From JBDHUV01 sp039809365 (lineage in GTDB: Bacteria > Patescibacteriota > Microgenomatia > Levybacterales > GWA1-39-11), in contig JBDHUV010000008.1 of assembly GCA_039809365.1 (NCBI GenBank), positions 1 to 19,632 on the forward strand: a stretch of DNA of 19,632 nt, given 5' to 3'. A program made the translations under genes and the position numbers. This document shows, piece by piece, positions 1 to 6,446 of the stretch (within the stretch, counting starts at the first letter, position 1; each line of letters begins with the position of its first letter). The notes beneath the pieces were generated by a model. The model searched no databases. It was not told the origin of the DNA and saw nothing but the letters and a program-made list of their open reading frames with translations.

Positions 1-704
1 GTATTTGTAACTTGAATATCGTGTTCTTCATCAATTGTGACTTCAAAAATGGGTAGTCCTTTTGCTAGTGCCTGCAATGTTGCTCCTAATTGAAGAGTAG
101 AGACTCTTTGAAAGTTTTCGTATACAAGCTGGTCCATCCCTATTTTCTCTACTAAATCTTTTAAGAAAAGATCATCTCGCTTTTTATCGTAAATAAAATA
201 CATATGCTCATCATCTTTTGAATTTACTGTATAGTCTTCATTTTTAATGATAAGGACTCCTTCTTCTGCATGATCTCCTTGAAGAGTCACAAGTGTAACA
301 GGTCTTTCAGGAGAGTCTTTTAAAAGTAATAGTGCTTTTTGCACCTGTTCAGGATCAAGTCCAAAAGTGAGCGCATACTCTTGACTCATAGCTTTTGAAG
401 CGTGCCCACATCCAATAGAATAAGGGATAGTAGGATCAGCATGTGTGTCAGTATGCATATAAAAAGTTCCCTCTAGATCGATAATAGATTTGTATACAAT
501 ATCTACACATTGTTCGACAGAAAGATTGAGTTTTTGCTCTGAGTTGTATCCCAGCATTGCCATGACATATCCAAAATCTGCCCCCGCCCGAGCAATCATT
601 CCAGAGTACTCATCATCCTCATATCTTCCGTCTACACATTTACGACCCTCTTTAGTTGAGATGATATTTTTAGAGACAAATGAGCTTACTGTATGGATAT
701 CCAT
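1..704 (-). CDS. Zeta-class (CDCA-type) carbonic anhydrase-like protein, paralogue 1, C-terminus cut by window edge
   Basis: The frame reads from an ATG at 704 down to the window edge (234 complete codons, no stop). Visible motifs are CVDGR (Cys23, Asp25, Arg27), RAGADFGYVMA (about 39-49), FYMHTDTHAD (His84), IGCGHASKA (Cys99), a GDH with following acidic residues (about 143-147) and YFIYDKKRDD (about 169-178). In diatom cadmium carbonic anhydrase CDCA1 the metal is held by Cys-His-Cys, with the first Cys in CVDGR, the His in a VHGDH stretch and the second Cys in GCG. The order, the residues and the weaker C-terminal similarity all match, as I recall that family. Hydration of CO2 is therefore an inference. 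It lies 47 bases downstream of a paralogue on the same strand (752-1549), so this is a tandem duplication. A TTGAAA box (734-739) and AATAAT (711-716) sit 17 bases apart, ending 6 bases before the ATG, so the gene may have its own promoter. There is no signal peptide; cytoplasmic. Confidence 0.6.
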   Translation of the reverse strand, partial: MDIHTVSSFVSKNIISTKEGRKCVDGRYEDDEYSGMIARAGADFGYVMAMLGYNSEQKLNLSVEQCVDIVYKSIIDLEGTFYMHTDTHADPTIPYSIGCGHASKAMSQEYALTFGLDPEQVQKALLLLKDSPERPVTLVTLQGDHAEEGVLIIKNEDYTVNSKDDEHMYFIYDKKRDDLFLKDLVEKIGMDQLVYENFQRVSTLQLGATLQALAKGLPIFEVTIDEEHDIQVTN

Positions 705-751
705 TATTATATTATTTGGTATACAGAACAGATTTTCAAGGAGAAATTTAA

Positions 752-1549
752 TTAGACGGTGCTAGTAAACGTAACGTGTGGATTTTGTGAGTCTCCAGTA
801 ACAGAATACACAGGCAAACCTTTTGCAAGTAATTCTAAAATTGCATTTAATTGTGAATCTGCTGCATTTTTGAATCCATCAAAAGATAATCCATCAATAT
901 CTAATTTTTCTACGAGATCCTTCATAAAATCATTATCTCTTTTTTCATCATAGAGAAAGTACATAGTATCTCCATTTTGTGAGCGCACAGACAAATTTTC
1001 TGAAGAAATAGAGAGTACTCCTTTTTCATCGTGATCTCCGGGAAGATTTACAATTACAATCTTTTCATCCTCAGAAGATGCTTGTTTTACAAAAGTAATA
1101 AGATCTCTCATGTCTTGTGCATTAACTCCAAAGAGTGGGGCAAGGTCTTCATTTGTAGCCTTTGATGCATGACCACAGCCGATAAGTGGATGATCAGTAT
1201 TTTCGTGATCATCAGAAGTAAGAGGATCAGCATGATGATCTGTATGCATATAAAAATTATCGTCATCTCGGGTAACTACTTCATATATAGCTTCAAAACA
1301 TTCTTGAGTGCTCAGTCCTAAGTTTAATTCTGTATTTACCCTCATCAAGGCCATAACATATCCGAAATCTCCGCCTGGACGGGAAATCATACCTGTATTT
1401 GAATCTACAGTACTGTCATAACGTCCATCTACGCAACGTCTTCCCTTTCTTGCAGGGACAGTATTTTGCTCTACGAACCTTCTTGTTTTCTCGAGTTCTG
1501 GTTGAGCTTCATCTTGTTCAATTGTTCTAAATGATGATTGTTCTACCAC
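752..1549 (-). CDS. Zeta-class (CDCA-type) carbonic anhydrase-like protein, paralogue 2
   Basis: 265 residues, complete, starting at GTG 1549; no in-frame ATG lies upstream of the conserved core. Motifs in order are CVDGR (Cys39, Asp41, Arg43), SRPGGDFGYVMAL (about 56-68), FYMHTDHHAD (His102), IGCGHASKA (Cys125, His127), PGDHDEKGVL (about 170-179) and YFLYDEKRDND (about 197-207). These follow the Cys-His-Cys metal ligands and the Asp/Arg second shell of CDCA-type (zeta) carbonic anhydrase, including the PGG that follows CVDGR. A His/Asp-rich insert (about 111-120) separates the His and second Cys ligands and is absent from the downstream paralogue. A carbonic anhydrase function is inferred from these motifs; a related metal hydrolase cannot be excluded. 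The -10 box TATAAT ends 9 bases before the GTG, so translation probably starts at or near the mRNA 5' end; an AGGAG lies 15 bases upstream, too far and inside the promoter. Confidence 0.65.
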   Translation of the reverse strand: MVEQSSFRTIEQDEAQPELEKTRRFVEQNTVPARKGRRCVDGRYDSTVDSNTGMISRPGGDFGYVMALMRVNTELNLGLSTQECFEAIYEVVTRDDDNFYMHTDHHADPLTSDDHENTDHPLIGCGHASKATNEDLAPLFGVNAQDMRDLITFVKQASSEDEKIVIVNLPGDHDEKGVLSISSENLSVRSQNGDTMYFLYDEKRDNDFMKDLVEKLDIDGLSFDGFKNAADSQLNAILELLAKGLPVYSVTGDSQNPHVTFTSTV

Positions 1550-1558
1550 AGATATAGG

Positions 1559-1587
1559 ATTATACTCCTGTGTTTTTTCTTGTGCAA
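1559..1587 (-). promoter_or_regulatory. Promoter of the CDCA-like gene pair
   Basis: On the minus strand TTGCAC (1582-1587) and TATAAT (1559-1564) are separated by exactly 17 bases. Transcription should begin about 1552, only a few bases before the GTG at 1549. It is divergent from the rplJ promoter, the two -35 boxes being about 19 bases apart. Confidence 0.7.
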
Positions 1588-1606
1588 TAACTTTTTGTGT
1601 AGAATA

Positions 1607-1635
1607 TTGACGTATAGATTTGCCTATGGTACAAT
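1607..1635 (+). promoter_or_regulatory. Promoter of rplJ-rplL
   Basis: TTGACG (1607-1612), a 17-base spacer and TACAAT (1630-1635) form a near-consensus sigma-70 promoter. Predicted transcription start is about 1642, which gives a leader of about 110 bases before rplJ. Confidence 0.8.
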
Positions 1636-1641
1636 TCTCTC

Positions 1642-1735
1642 AGTCCAAAGACAGCAAGTATAAAAATAAATCTTGCCGAGGAGATTTTACTATTACGATT
1701 TTTTGTAATTGAACGCTCCTCAGGGGCGTTTTTTT
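1642..1735 (+). ncRNA. L10-type ribosomal protein leader with attenuator
   Basis: The untranslated leader of rplJ contains GCCGAGGAG (1675-1683), similar to the conserved CUGCCGAGG of ribosomal protein L10 leaders as I remember that family, and ends in an intrinsic terminator. GAGGAG (1678-1683) is exactly complementary to CTCCTC (1716-1721), which is the 5' arm and loop of that terminator, so the two pairings are mutually exclusive. A further small hairpin is formed by ATTAC (1692-1696) and GTAAT (1705-1709). In known systems L10 or the L10-L12 complex binds this leader and represses its own operon; here that would work by favouring the terminator. Family membership is inferred without a covariance search. 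Confidence 0.65.
1713..1735 (+). terminator. Attenuator terminator ahead of rplJ
   Basis: A 7-bp stem, ACGCTCC (1713-1719) with GGGGCGT (1723-1729) and one G-U pair, has a TCA loop and a run of T to 1735. It lies upstream of the rplJ start, so it can only act as an attenuator of the operon. Confidence 0.8.
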
Positions 1736-1750
1736 ATATCTTAAATAAAT

Positions 1751-2272
1751 ATGCCAAGTATTAAAAACCAAAATGAATTAAGTGAACTACAGGAAAAAGT
1801 TGATAAATCAACTGCAATGTATGTAGTGGATTACCAAGGATTAACTCATCAACAACTTGAAGAAGCGCGCCGTGAATTAAGAGAGAATGGAGCTGAGATT
1901 GCAGTCGCAAAGAACACGCTCATGAACCTTGCATTAAAAGCAAAAGATATTGATGTTTCAGATCAGCTTCAAGGACCTACTGCAACATTATTTGCATACG
2001 AAGATGGAATTTCTGCTGCAAGAATTCTTAAAGAGTTTACAAAAAAATATGAACTACCAAAAATTAAATTTGGAATTTTTGAAGGAAAAGTAGTCTCTAC
2101 AGCAGATGTAATGGCTATTGCAAATCTTCCAACCAAAGAGGTTCTTCTTGCAAAACTCCTTGGTGGTATGAATGCTCCAATTTCTGGATTTGTATATGTA
2201 TTAAATGCGAATATCTCCAAACTCGCACAAGTATTGAAAGCAATTGAAGAGAAAAAAGCAAAAACAAGCTAA
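1751..2272 (+). CDS. rplJ: Large ribosomal subunit protein uL10
   Basis: 173 residues, normal for bacterial L10. The N-terminus has the expected LxEKVDKSxAMYVVDYQGL pattern followed by the LRxxGAEIAVAKNTL segment that contacts 23S rRNA, and a helical C-terminus rich in Lys/Glu that should carry the L7/L12 dimers. L10 anchors the ribosome stalk that recruits translation factors. rplL follows after 87 bases. Neither rplK/rplA upstream nor rpoB downstream is present, unlike the common arrangement. The bases before the ATG are only A and T apart from one C, so there is no Shine-Dalgarno sequence despite a long leader. Confidence 0.95.
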   Translation: MPSIKNQNELSELQEKVDKSTAMYVVDYQGLTHQQLEEARRELRENGAEIAVAKNTLMNLALKAKDIDVSDQLQGPTATLFAYEDGISAARILKEFTKKYELPKIKFGIFEGKVVSTADVMAIANLPTKEVLLAKLLGGMNAPISGFVYVLNANISKLAQVLKAIEEKKAKTS

Positions 2273-2286
2273 TCTCCAGTTTTAGC

Positions 2287-2311
2287 TTTCCAGTTCCCAA
2301 AAAACTGGAAA
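2287..2311 (+). other. Intercistronic hairpin between rplJ and rplL
   Basis: TTTCCAGTT (2287-2295) and AACTGGAAA (2303-2311) form a perfect 9-bp stem with a 7-base loop. No T run follows, so it is not a standard terminator. It may be a processing or stability element that helps make L7/L12 in excess over L10. Confidence 0.55.
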
Positions 2312-2359
2312 TTGGTAAATTAAAATTGGAAATTTAATAGCTGAGAGGTGGTGAAAAAT

Positions 2360-2755
2360 ATGGCAAAAATGACACAAGAAGATTTAATGAAAGCAATTGA
2401 AGAGATGTCTGTTCTCGAGCTTTCAGAACTCGTAAAAGCACTTGAAGAAAAATTCGGAGTAACCGCAGCAGCACCGGTTGCAGCAGCAGCTGCACCAGCA
2501 GCTGGAGGTGCTGATGCTGGAGCTGCAGCAGGAGAAGAACAAACCATATTTAACGTGGTGATTTCTGATTCTGGAGCACAAAAACTCCAAGTTATTAAAG
2601 CACTTCGCGAACTTGTTCCGTCTCTCGGACTCAAGGAAGCTAAAGATTTAGTTGATGCAGCTCCAAAAGAAGTAATGAGTCAAGTCAACAAAAAAACAGC
2701 AGATGAAGCTAAAGAAAAACTTACCGCAGCTGGTGCAACAGTTGAATTAAAGTAA
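2360..2755 (+). CDS. rplL: Large ribosomal subunit protein bL12 (L7/L12)
   Basis: 131 residues from ATG 2360. This start is preferred over GTG 2348 because AGAGGTGG (2344-2351) is a good Shine-Dalgarno sequence 8 bases before it and the protein then begins MAKMTQEDL. The layout is typical: an N-terminal dimerisation helix region (about 1-35), an Ala/Pro/Gly hinge (about 37-60, unusually rich in Ala) and the C-terminal factor-binding domain beginning FNVVISDSG and ending in the canonical AGATVELK. It forms the mobile stalk of the ribosome. It is cotranscribed with rplJ and closed by a terminator at 2785-2807. Confidence 0.95.
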   Translation: MAKMTQEDLMKAIEEMSVLELSELVKALEEKFGVTAAAPVAAAAAPAAGGADAGAAAGEEQTIFNVVISDSGAQKLQVIKALRELVPSLGLKEAKDLVDAAPKEVMSQVNKKTADEAKEKLTAAGATVELK

Positions 2756-2784
2756 GAACTTTACGTTTCTATGTTTACAAAAAG

Positions 2785-2807
2785 TCTCGCTCTATGCGAG
2801 ATTTTTT
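2785..2807 (+). terminator. Terminator after rplL
   Basis: TCTCGC (2785-2790) and GCGAGA (2796-2801) form a 6-bp stem with a 5-base loop, followed by six T. It ends the rplJL transcript, possibly leakily, since the next gene has no clear promoter of its own. Confidence 0.8.
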
Positions 2808-2826
2808 GTAGAGAGGAGAACTATTT

Positions 2827-3387
2827 ATGAGTATTGAGAGATTTTTTGAAGGACTATCCAACTTTGATCCGAATGCACAAAATACATTTAAAGTGAGACT
2901 AGTTCCTGAAGAGATAATAGGGAATATGGGACGTCTCGAGTATGATCCAAAGGTAGAATCTGATTTATATAAAATGTGCCAAGAATTTAAAAACATGATT
3001 CATAAGCCCAGACAGGAAAGATATGCTGAGAGTTACTTTGATGATACATTTGGTGACATCCTTATAAATAATAGTGGGGATTTTTTTACTCCTGAAGAGT
3101 TATGCTTGTTTTTTCAACGATCTGCAACTAAAGTTACAGGTTTTTTAGTTCAAGCATTAGAAGTGGAAAGCTTTAATAATCAACAAAGAGGAATGGTTAT
3201 ACTCGCTACAAGAAGGTCATTACTGAAAGGGTTGGAGTATGTAGAACATCATGAGAGACCTCAATATAATCGAGTTGTTTCAGAGATATATAGTGAACTT
3301 GTAAAGCCAACAATTGATGGTGAGGCAATTAATAATTTATTACAAGAATATGGACCTTCTATAGATCAAGTTGTAAATACTGCGTAG
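2827..3387 (+). CDS. Hypothetical protein, 186 aa
   Basis: I do not recognise this protein. It is 186 residues, soluble in appearance, mainly helical and rich in Glu, Phe and Asn, with no signal peptide or membrane segment and no clear catalytic motif. A strong Shine-Dalgarno sequence (GAGGAG, 2813-2818) sits 8 bases before the ATG, which supports it being a real translated gene. It follows the rplL terminator by 19 bases and no promoter is obvious, so it is probably expressed by read-through. The 17 bases ending in its start codon are identical to those of the serine hydrolase gene at 11739. Confidence 0.75.
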   Translation: MSIERFFEGLSNFDPNAQNTFKVRLVPEEIIGNMGRLEYDPKVESDLYKMCQEFKNMIHKPRQERYAESYFDDTFGDILINNSGDFFTPEELCLFFQRSATKVTGFLVQALEVESFNNQQRGMVILATRRSLLKGLEYVEHHERPQYNRVVSEIYSELVKPTIDGEAINNLLQEYGPSIDQVVNTA

Positions 3388-3399
3388 TTTTTGTATAAT
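3371..3399 (+). promoter_or_regulatory. Promoter of rpmB
   Basis: TTGTAA (3371-3376), 17 bases and TATAAT (3394-3399) overlap the end of the preceding gene. The -10 box ends 7 bases before the rpmB ATG, so the mRNA is predicted to be leaderless. Confidence 0.7.
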
Positions 3400-3406
3400 A
3401 GCCTCT

Positions 3407-3640
3407 ATGGCATTCAAATGTGATAACTGTGACAAAGGAATTATGTACGGGCACAATGTGTCGCACTCAAAGCGACGAACTAATCGTGTCTTTAAACCTA
3501 ATCTGCAGAAAAAAACAATTATGATAGGACATGTTAGGAAACAAGTAAAACTTTGTGCTAACTGTATTAAGTTAATGAATAAAATTCAAAAAGATGCATT
3601 AAAAGCTCAGGCTGCAATTGCTGAAGCATCTGCTAACTAA
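3407..3640 (+). CDS. rpmB: Large ribosomal subunit protein bL28, zinc-binding form
   Basis: 77 residues beginning MAFKCDNCDKG, with the SHSKRRTNRVFKPNLQ stretch typical of L28. Two CxxC pairs (Cys5/Cys8 and Cys50/Cys53) indicate the zinc-ribbon version. L28 sits near the tRNA exit region of the large subunit. It is a single gene with a likely leaderless start. Its last 8 bases overlap the 3' end of the convergent fmt gene, with no terminator between them. Confidence 0.93.
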   Translation: MAFKCDNCDKGIMYGHNVSHSKRRTNRVFKPNLQKKTIMIGHVRKQVKLCANCIKLMNKIQKDALKAQAAIAEASAN

Positions 3641-4493
3641 TAAGATTTAATTTTTTCAAAAGTAATTCTCCCTCTTCTTGATAGCCATTTACAAATTCTT
3701 TGTATTGCATCTCTTTTTTCCCTTCTACTTGGATTTTTCCTTCAGGTAACAGCTTTACAATTTTCGTTTTACCGTTTTTTGTTTTCCAGTACAGTAATAC
3801 TCCTGGCCACGGAAAGTATGCTCTGATCATTTTATCGAGCATTTTTAGAGAAGGGGGTGACTCGAGATTGATTTGCCCATCTTGTTTTACAATCTTTTCT
3901 GTCCATGTTTCTTTTGTATGATCTTGGGGTGTGGATGTTATATTTTCTCCCTTTTCTAGTTTCTCTACTAATGTCTCAATCATTTCGCTTCCTTTTGCAA
4001 AAAGTGTGTGTTTTAGTTCTTCAGTTGTATGAGTTCCTTTGAGGGTCAAAGACTCTTGTGCCAAAATTGGCCCATGATCTATTTGATCGTCAAGAGTAAT
4101 AATGGTCACTCCTGTTTTAGTATCATCAGACAGAAGTGTGTACTGTATAGGGCTTGGACCTTTATATTGTGGAAGAAGGCTGGGATGAATATTCCATATC
4201 CCATGAGGGAAAATATCTATAATATACTGTGGGATGATGGCTCCAAATGAAGCAAGTATTCCTAAATCTGGCTTTATATCCTGTACTTTACTCCACAGTT
4301 CTTTTTTAGAGATTTGTTTATCCTCTGTTACTTTTGTTGAAAGGAAAGGAATTTGGTTAGATTCAAGGTACTCAATAAGTTCTCCATCAGTTTCTGTTGT
4401 TAATACAAGTTTAAGCCCGTGTGATGTAAGCATTTTAATAACAGGGATTGAGTAACTGCCTGATCCGAAGAAAATAATTTTTAGTTTATTCAT
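3633..4493 (-). CDS. fmt: Methionyl-tRNA formyltransferase
   Basis: 286 residues, somewhat shorter than the E. coli enzyme (315). The N-terminal Rossmann-like formyltransferase domain has FFGSGSYSIPVI (about 8-19), the catalytic Asn101-Ile-His103 and SLLP (105-108) followed by KGPSPIQ, and the catalytic Asp139 in DQIDHGP. A smaller C-terminal domain follows from about 205 and binds tRNA. It formylates initiator Met-tRNA with 10-formyl-tetrahydrofolate; the partner deformylase is at 5818-6369. TATAAT (4500-4505) ends 6 bases before the ATG on the minus strand, with no Shine-Dalgarno sequence, so the mRNA is likely leaderless. The -35 match is weak. Confidence 0.93.
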   Translation of the reverse strand: MNKLKIIFFGSGSYSIPVIKMLTSHGLKLVLTTETDGELIEYLESNQIPFLSTKVTEDKQISKKELWSKVQDIKPDLGILASFGAIIPQYIIDIFPHGIWNIHPSLLPQYKGPSPIQYTLLSDDTKTGVTIITLDDQIDHGPILAQESLTLKGTHTTEELKHTLFAKGSEMIETLVEKLEKGENITSTPQDHTKETWTEKIVKQDGQINLESPPSLKMLDKMIRAYFPWPGVLLYWKTKNGKTKIVKLLPEGKIQVEGKKEMQYKEFVNGYQEEGELLLKKLNLIS

Positions 4494-4499
4494 TATGAA

Positions 4500-4505
4500 A
4501 TTATA
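4500..4505 (-). promoter_or_regulatory. -10 box of fmt
   Basis: A perfect TATAAT on the minus strand ends 6 bases before the fmt ATG at 4493. No convincing -35 is seen at 17 bases. Confidence 0.5.
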
Positions 4506-4554
4506 TCATGGGATGCTTGACAATTGATTGCTAAGAACCCCAAACTGTATTAGT

Positions 4555-5517
4555 ATGGATGATTTAGAAAGTAGTGAATCAAGTAGTGGTGTAATAATTA
4601 ACAAGACTCCTGTTATTGCAGAAGCAGTTTTTGATAATGGCTATCCAATAAATGCATTTGGACCACGAACGGATGAAGTTATTCTTAATCCTGAGTTGCG
4701 ACGGCAAGTAAAATGGTCTGAGGTTCTGAGTGCATGTGAAGAGTTTAATGAACAGATAAAGGAGTCGGTACAGAAGGGGAGTATTTCTCAACACTATGGA
4801 GAAATGATAAAACATGTAGTATTAGGGCCGCTTTCATTAGAAGGCAAGGTTTTTACTGACAGGGATGAAGGAGATAGATTTCCTGAAGAGCTTAAGGAAA
4901 AATCTGCTCGGGCACAGGCAGTAATTGCACATGCAATTTTTTATGCCTCTTTGTCAGGAGTAAGTGATGAAGAATGTGGAAATATCTACGATATGGTTGC
5001 AATACATGACAATATTGCTAATAGTCCAATTGGAGAAGCACAAGGGTACAAAGGTTGGTGGAATGGTGTTAAATCCCTTGTTACAGTCATGAGAACATTT
5101 GACGAACAGGGCTATACAGTCTATTTACCAAATTATGCACAAGACCCAGACACTACACCTCCTCATGAAAATGAAATACTAATGTGGGATGTGAGGAATG
5201 GTATTGACCTCATGGCTCAAGATGCATATGGTAATTTGTTACTAATAGATGCAAAAGGTAGACGTCATGAAAGATCTGTACATTCTACAGAATTAGTACT
5301 TGACGCTATCAAACATTATCCTCCTATAATACGAGAACATATAGAATCATTAAATCCTGCGTCATTAAGAGAGGCAAAAGTAATTATAGATACAGATAGT
5401 CTTCCTCGTTTAAGAGCAACAGATGGATTTGAAGGAGGGAGATTTGAATTATCTGGGTTTGCCCATTTGTCGAATGCTGATAGTATTGATATTATAGAGA
5501 AGGTGACTGCTCATTAA
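4555..5517 (+). CDS. Putative PD-(D/E)XK nuclease-fold protein, 320 aa
   Basis: I do not recognise the family. From ATG 4555 it has 320 residues; a TTG at 4528 would add 9 residues that look non-coding. Residues 168-240 suggest a PD-(D/E)XK nuclease core: a helix (about 168-186), a strand GYTVYLP (186-192), Asp218 in NGIDLMA, then the strand LLLIDAKG (228-235) carrying Asp232-Ala-Lys234. The hydrophobic strands, the 14-residue spacing and the preceding helix fit that fold, which occurs in restriction enzymes, repair nucleases and transposon proteins. The first 165 residues are unlike anything I know. A TTGACA lies at 4517-4522 but no good -10 is at the right distance. A 90-residue gene follows after 24 bases. 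Nuclease activity is an inference from a short motif. Confidence 0.7.
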   Translation: MDDLESSESSSGVIINKTPVIAEAVFDNGYPINAFGPRTDEVILNPELRRQVKWSEVLSACEEFNEQIKESVQKGSISQHYGEMIKHVVLGPLSLEGKVFTDRDEGDRFPEELKEKSARAQAVIAHAIFYASLSGVSDEECGNIYDMVAIHDNIANSPIGEAQGYKGWWNGVKSLVTVMRTFDEQGYTVYLPNYAQDPDTTPPHENEILMWDVRNGIDLMAQDAYGNLLLIDAKGRRHERSVHSTELVLDAIKHYPPIIREHIESLNPASLREAKVIIDTDSLPRLRATDGFEGGRFELSGFAHLSNADSIDIIEKVTAH

Positions 5518-5541
5518 CCTCAAGTACTTGTAACCTAAATT

Positions 5542-5814
5542 ATGGAAAAAGATAAATCTCGTACAATTCATACAAAACCAGATCCTAATCTTTTAAAAGA
5601 AATATTTAACGGAGTCCATAATATTACTCGTCGTGTCTCTGGTCTTTCAACTCCAGGGACAGAGATTATAGATGATAGGGGAATTTTGGATGGTTCAGAC
5701 CTAAAAGTAAAGGATGATCAATACTCCGAACGTGAAAGAGCAAATGTAAATCCAGGTACACATCTACCAGAGGAGGATATCCTTCTAGAAGAGAAATATT
5801 CAACTTCTAAATAA
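5542..5814 (+). CDS. Small hypothetical protein, 90 aa
   Basis: 90 residues, highly charged (many Asp, Glu, Lys, Arg), low in hydrophobic residues after about 35, and probably largely disordered, with Gly/Pro-rich STPGTE and VNPGTH segments. No domain recognised. It lies 24 bases after the nuclease-fold gene on the same strand, so the two are probably cotranscribed and may work together. It converges on def, leaving only 3 bases between stop codons. Confidence 0.6.
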   Translation: MEKDKSRTIHTKPDPNLLKEIFNGVHNITRRVSGLSTPGTEIIDDRGILDGSDLKVKDDQYSERERANVNPGTHLPEEDILLEEKYSTSK

Positions 5815-5817
5815 AAA

Positions 5818-6369
5818 TTAAAGGTTAACTTCTTCAAACTCTTCTTCACCATTTTTTGTTTTATATGATCTATACAACTTTTCTTTTTGTTCTAATACAT
5901 GCTTTGTAAAAAGCACTCCATTTAAATGGTCCATTTCATGCAGAATAATAGTTGCCATAAAGCCTGTATATGTGTTGATGTATTTTTTCCCGTTAAAGTC
6001 GTAGTAGGAAAGAGTTAGTTTTTGTGGTCGTGTCACATGTCCCCATATATTCGGTATAGACAAACATCCTTCAAGAACTTTTTTCTCATCATTAGACTTC
6101 TTGGTTTTCTTTTTTATATTTGGCTTACTTACAGACTCTAATACAGGGTTAATAAAATGCATCATAGGAGCTTTCTCTGTCGGTCTCGCAAGGAATATCC
6201 GTAATGAAAGATCAACTTGTGGTGCAGCAAGGCCAACACCAACAGGATCGCTGGTATGTGCAAGCGTGATCTCCATATCTGAGATTATTTTTTTAAGTTT
6301 TTTATCAAATTTTTTAACTGGTTCTGCTTGTTTTGTCAGAACTGGATTTGGTGTTGTAACAATTTTCAT
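5818..6369 (-). CDS. def: Peptide deformylase
   Basis: 183 residues with all three deformylase motifs: GVGLAAPQ (44-51), EGCLS (100-104, metal ligand Cys102) and HEMDH (144-148, ligands His144 and His148, catalytic Glu145). It removes the N-formyl group from nascent proteins and pairs with fmt, whose gene lies 1.3 kb away on the same strand. A Lys-rich insertion (about 83-98) between the NPV strand and the EGCLS motif lengthens it relative to the E. coli protein (169). TATAAT at 6398-6403 on the minus strand would give a leader of about 22 bases; no clear Shine-Dalgarno sequence is close to the ATG. Confidence 0.95.
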   Translation of the reverse strand: MKIVTTPNPVLTKQAEPVKKFDKKLKKIISDMEITLAHTSDPVGVGLAAPQVDLSLRIFLARPTEKAPMMHFINPVLESVSKPNIKKKTKKSNDEKKVLEGCLSIPNIWGHVTRPQKLTLSYYDFNGKKYINTYTGFMATIILHEMDHLNGVLFTKHVLEQKEKLYRSYKTKNGEEEFEEVNL

Positions 6370-6446
6370 ATGGTAATTTCGTTCTGAAATTCCCCTGATT
6401 ATATCATGATAACCAAAATAGGAGAAACAGCTATAAAATACTAATA

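Noticed and set aside
490..953. Plus-strand open frames at 490-765 and 759-953
   Set aside because: Antisense shadows of the two CDCA-like genes, with no promoter, ribosome site or recognisable protein.
752..1549. Beta-class carbonic anhydrase, because of the CGH motif
   Set aside because: The beta class needs CxDxR followed by HxxC in a different arrangement; the CVDGR, His, GCGH and GDH order fits CDCA better.
2320..2634. Minus-strand open frame rich in Ala/Pro
   Set aside because: Antisense of the repetitive Ala-rich hinge of rplL.
4528..4554. TTG start giving 9 extra residues on the nuclease-fold protein
   Set aside because: The extension lies between the TTGACA element and the ATG and reads as promoter DNA; ATG 4555 is preferred.
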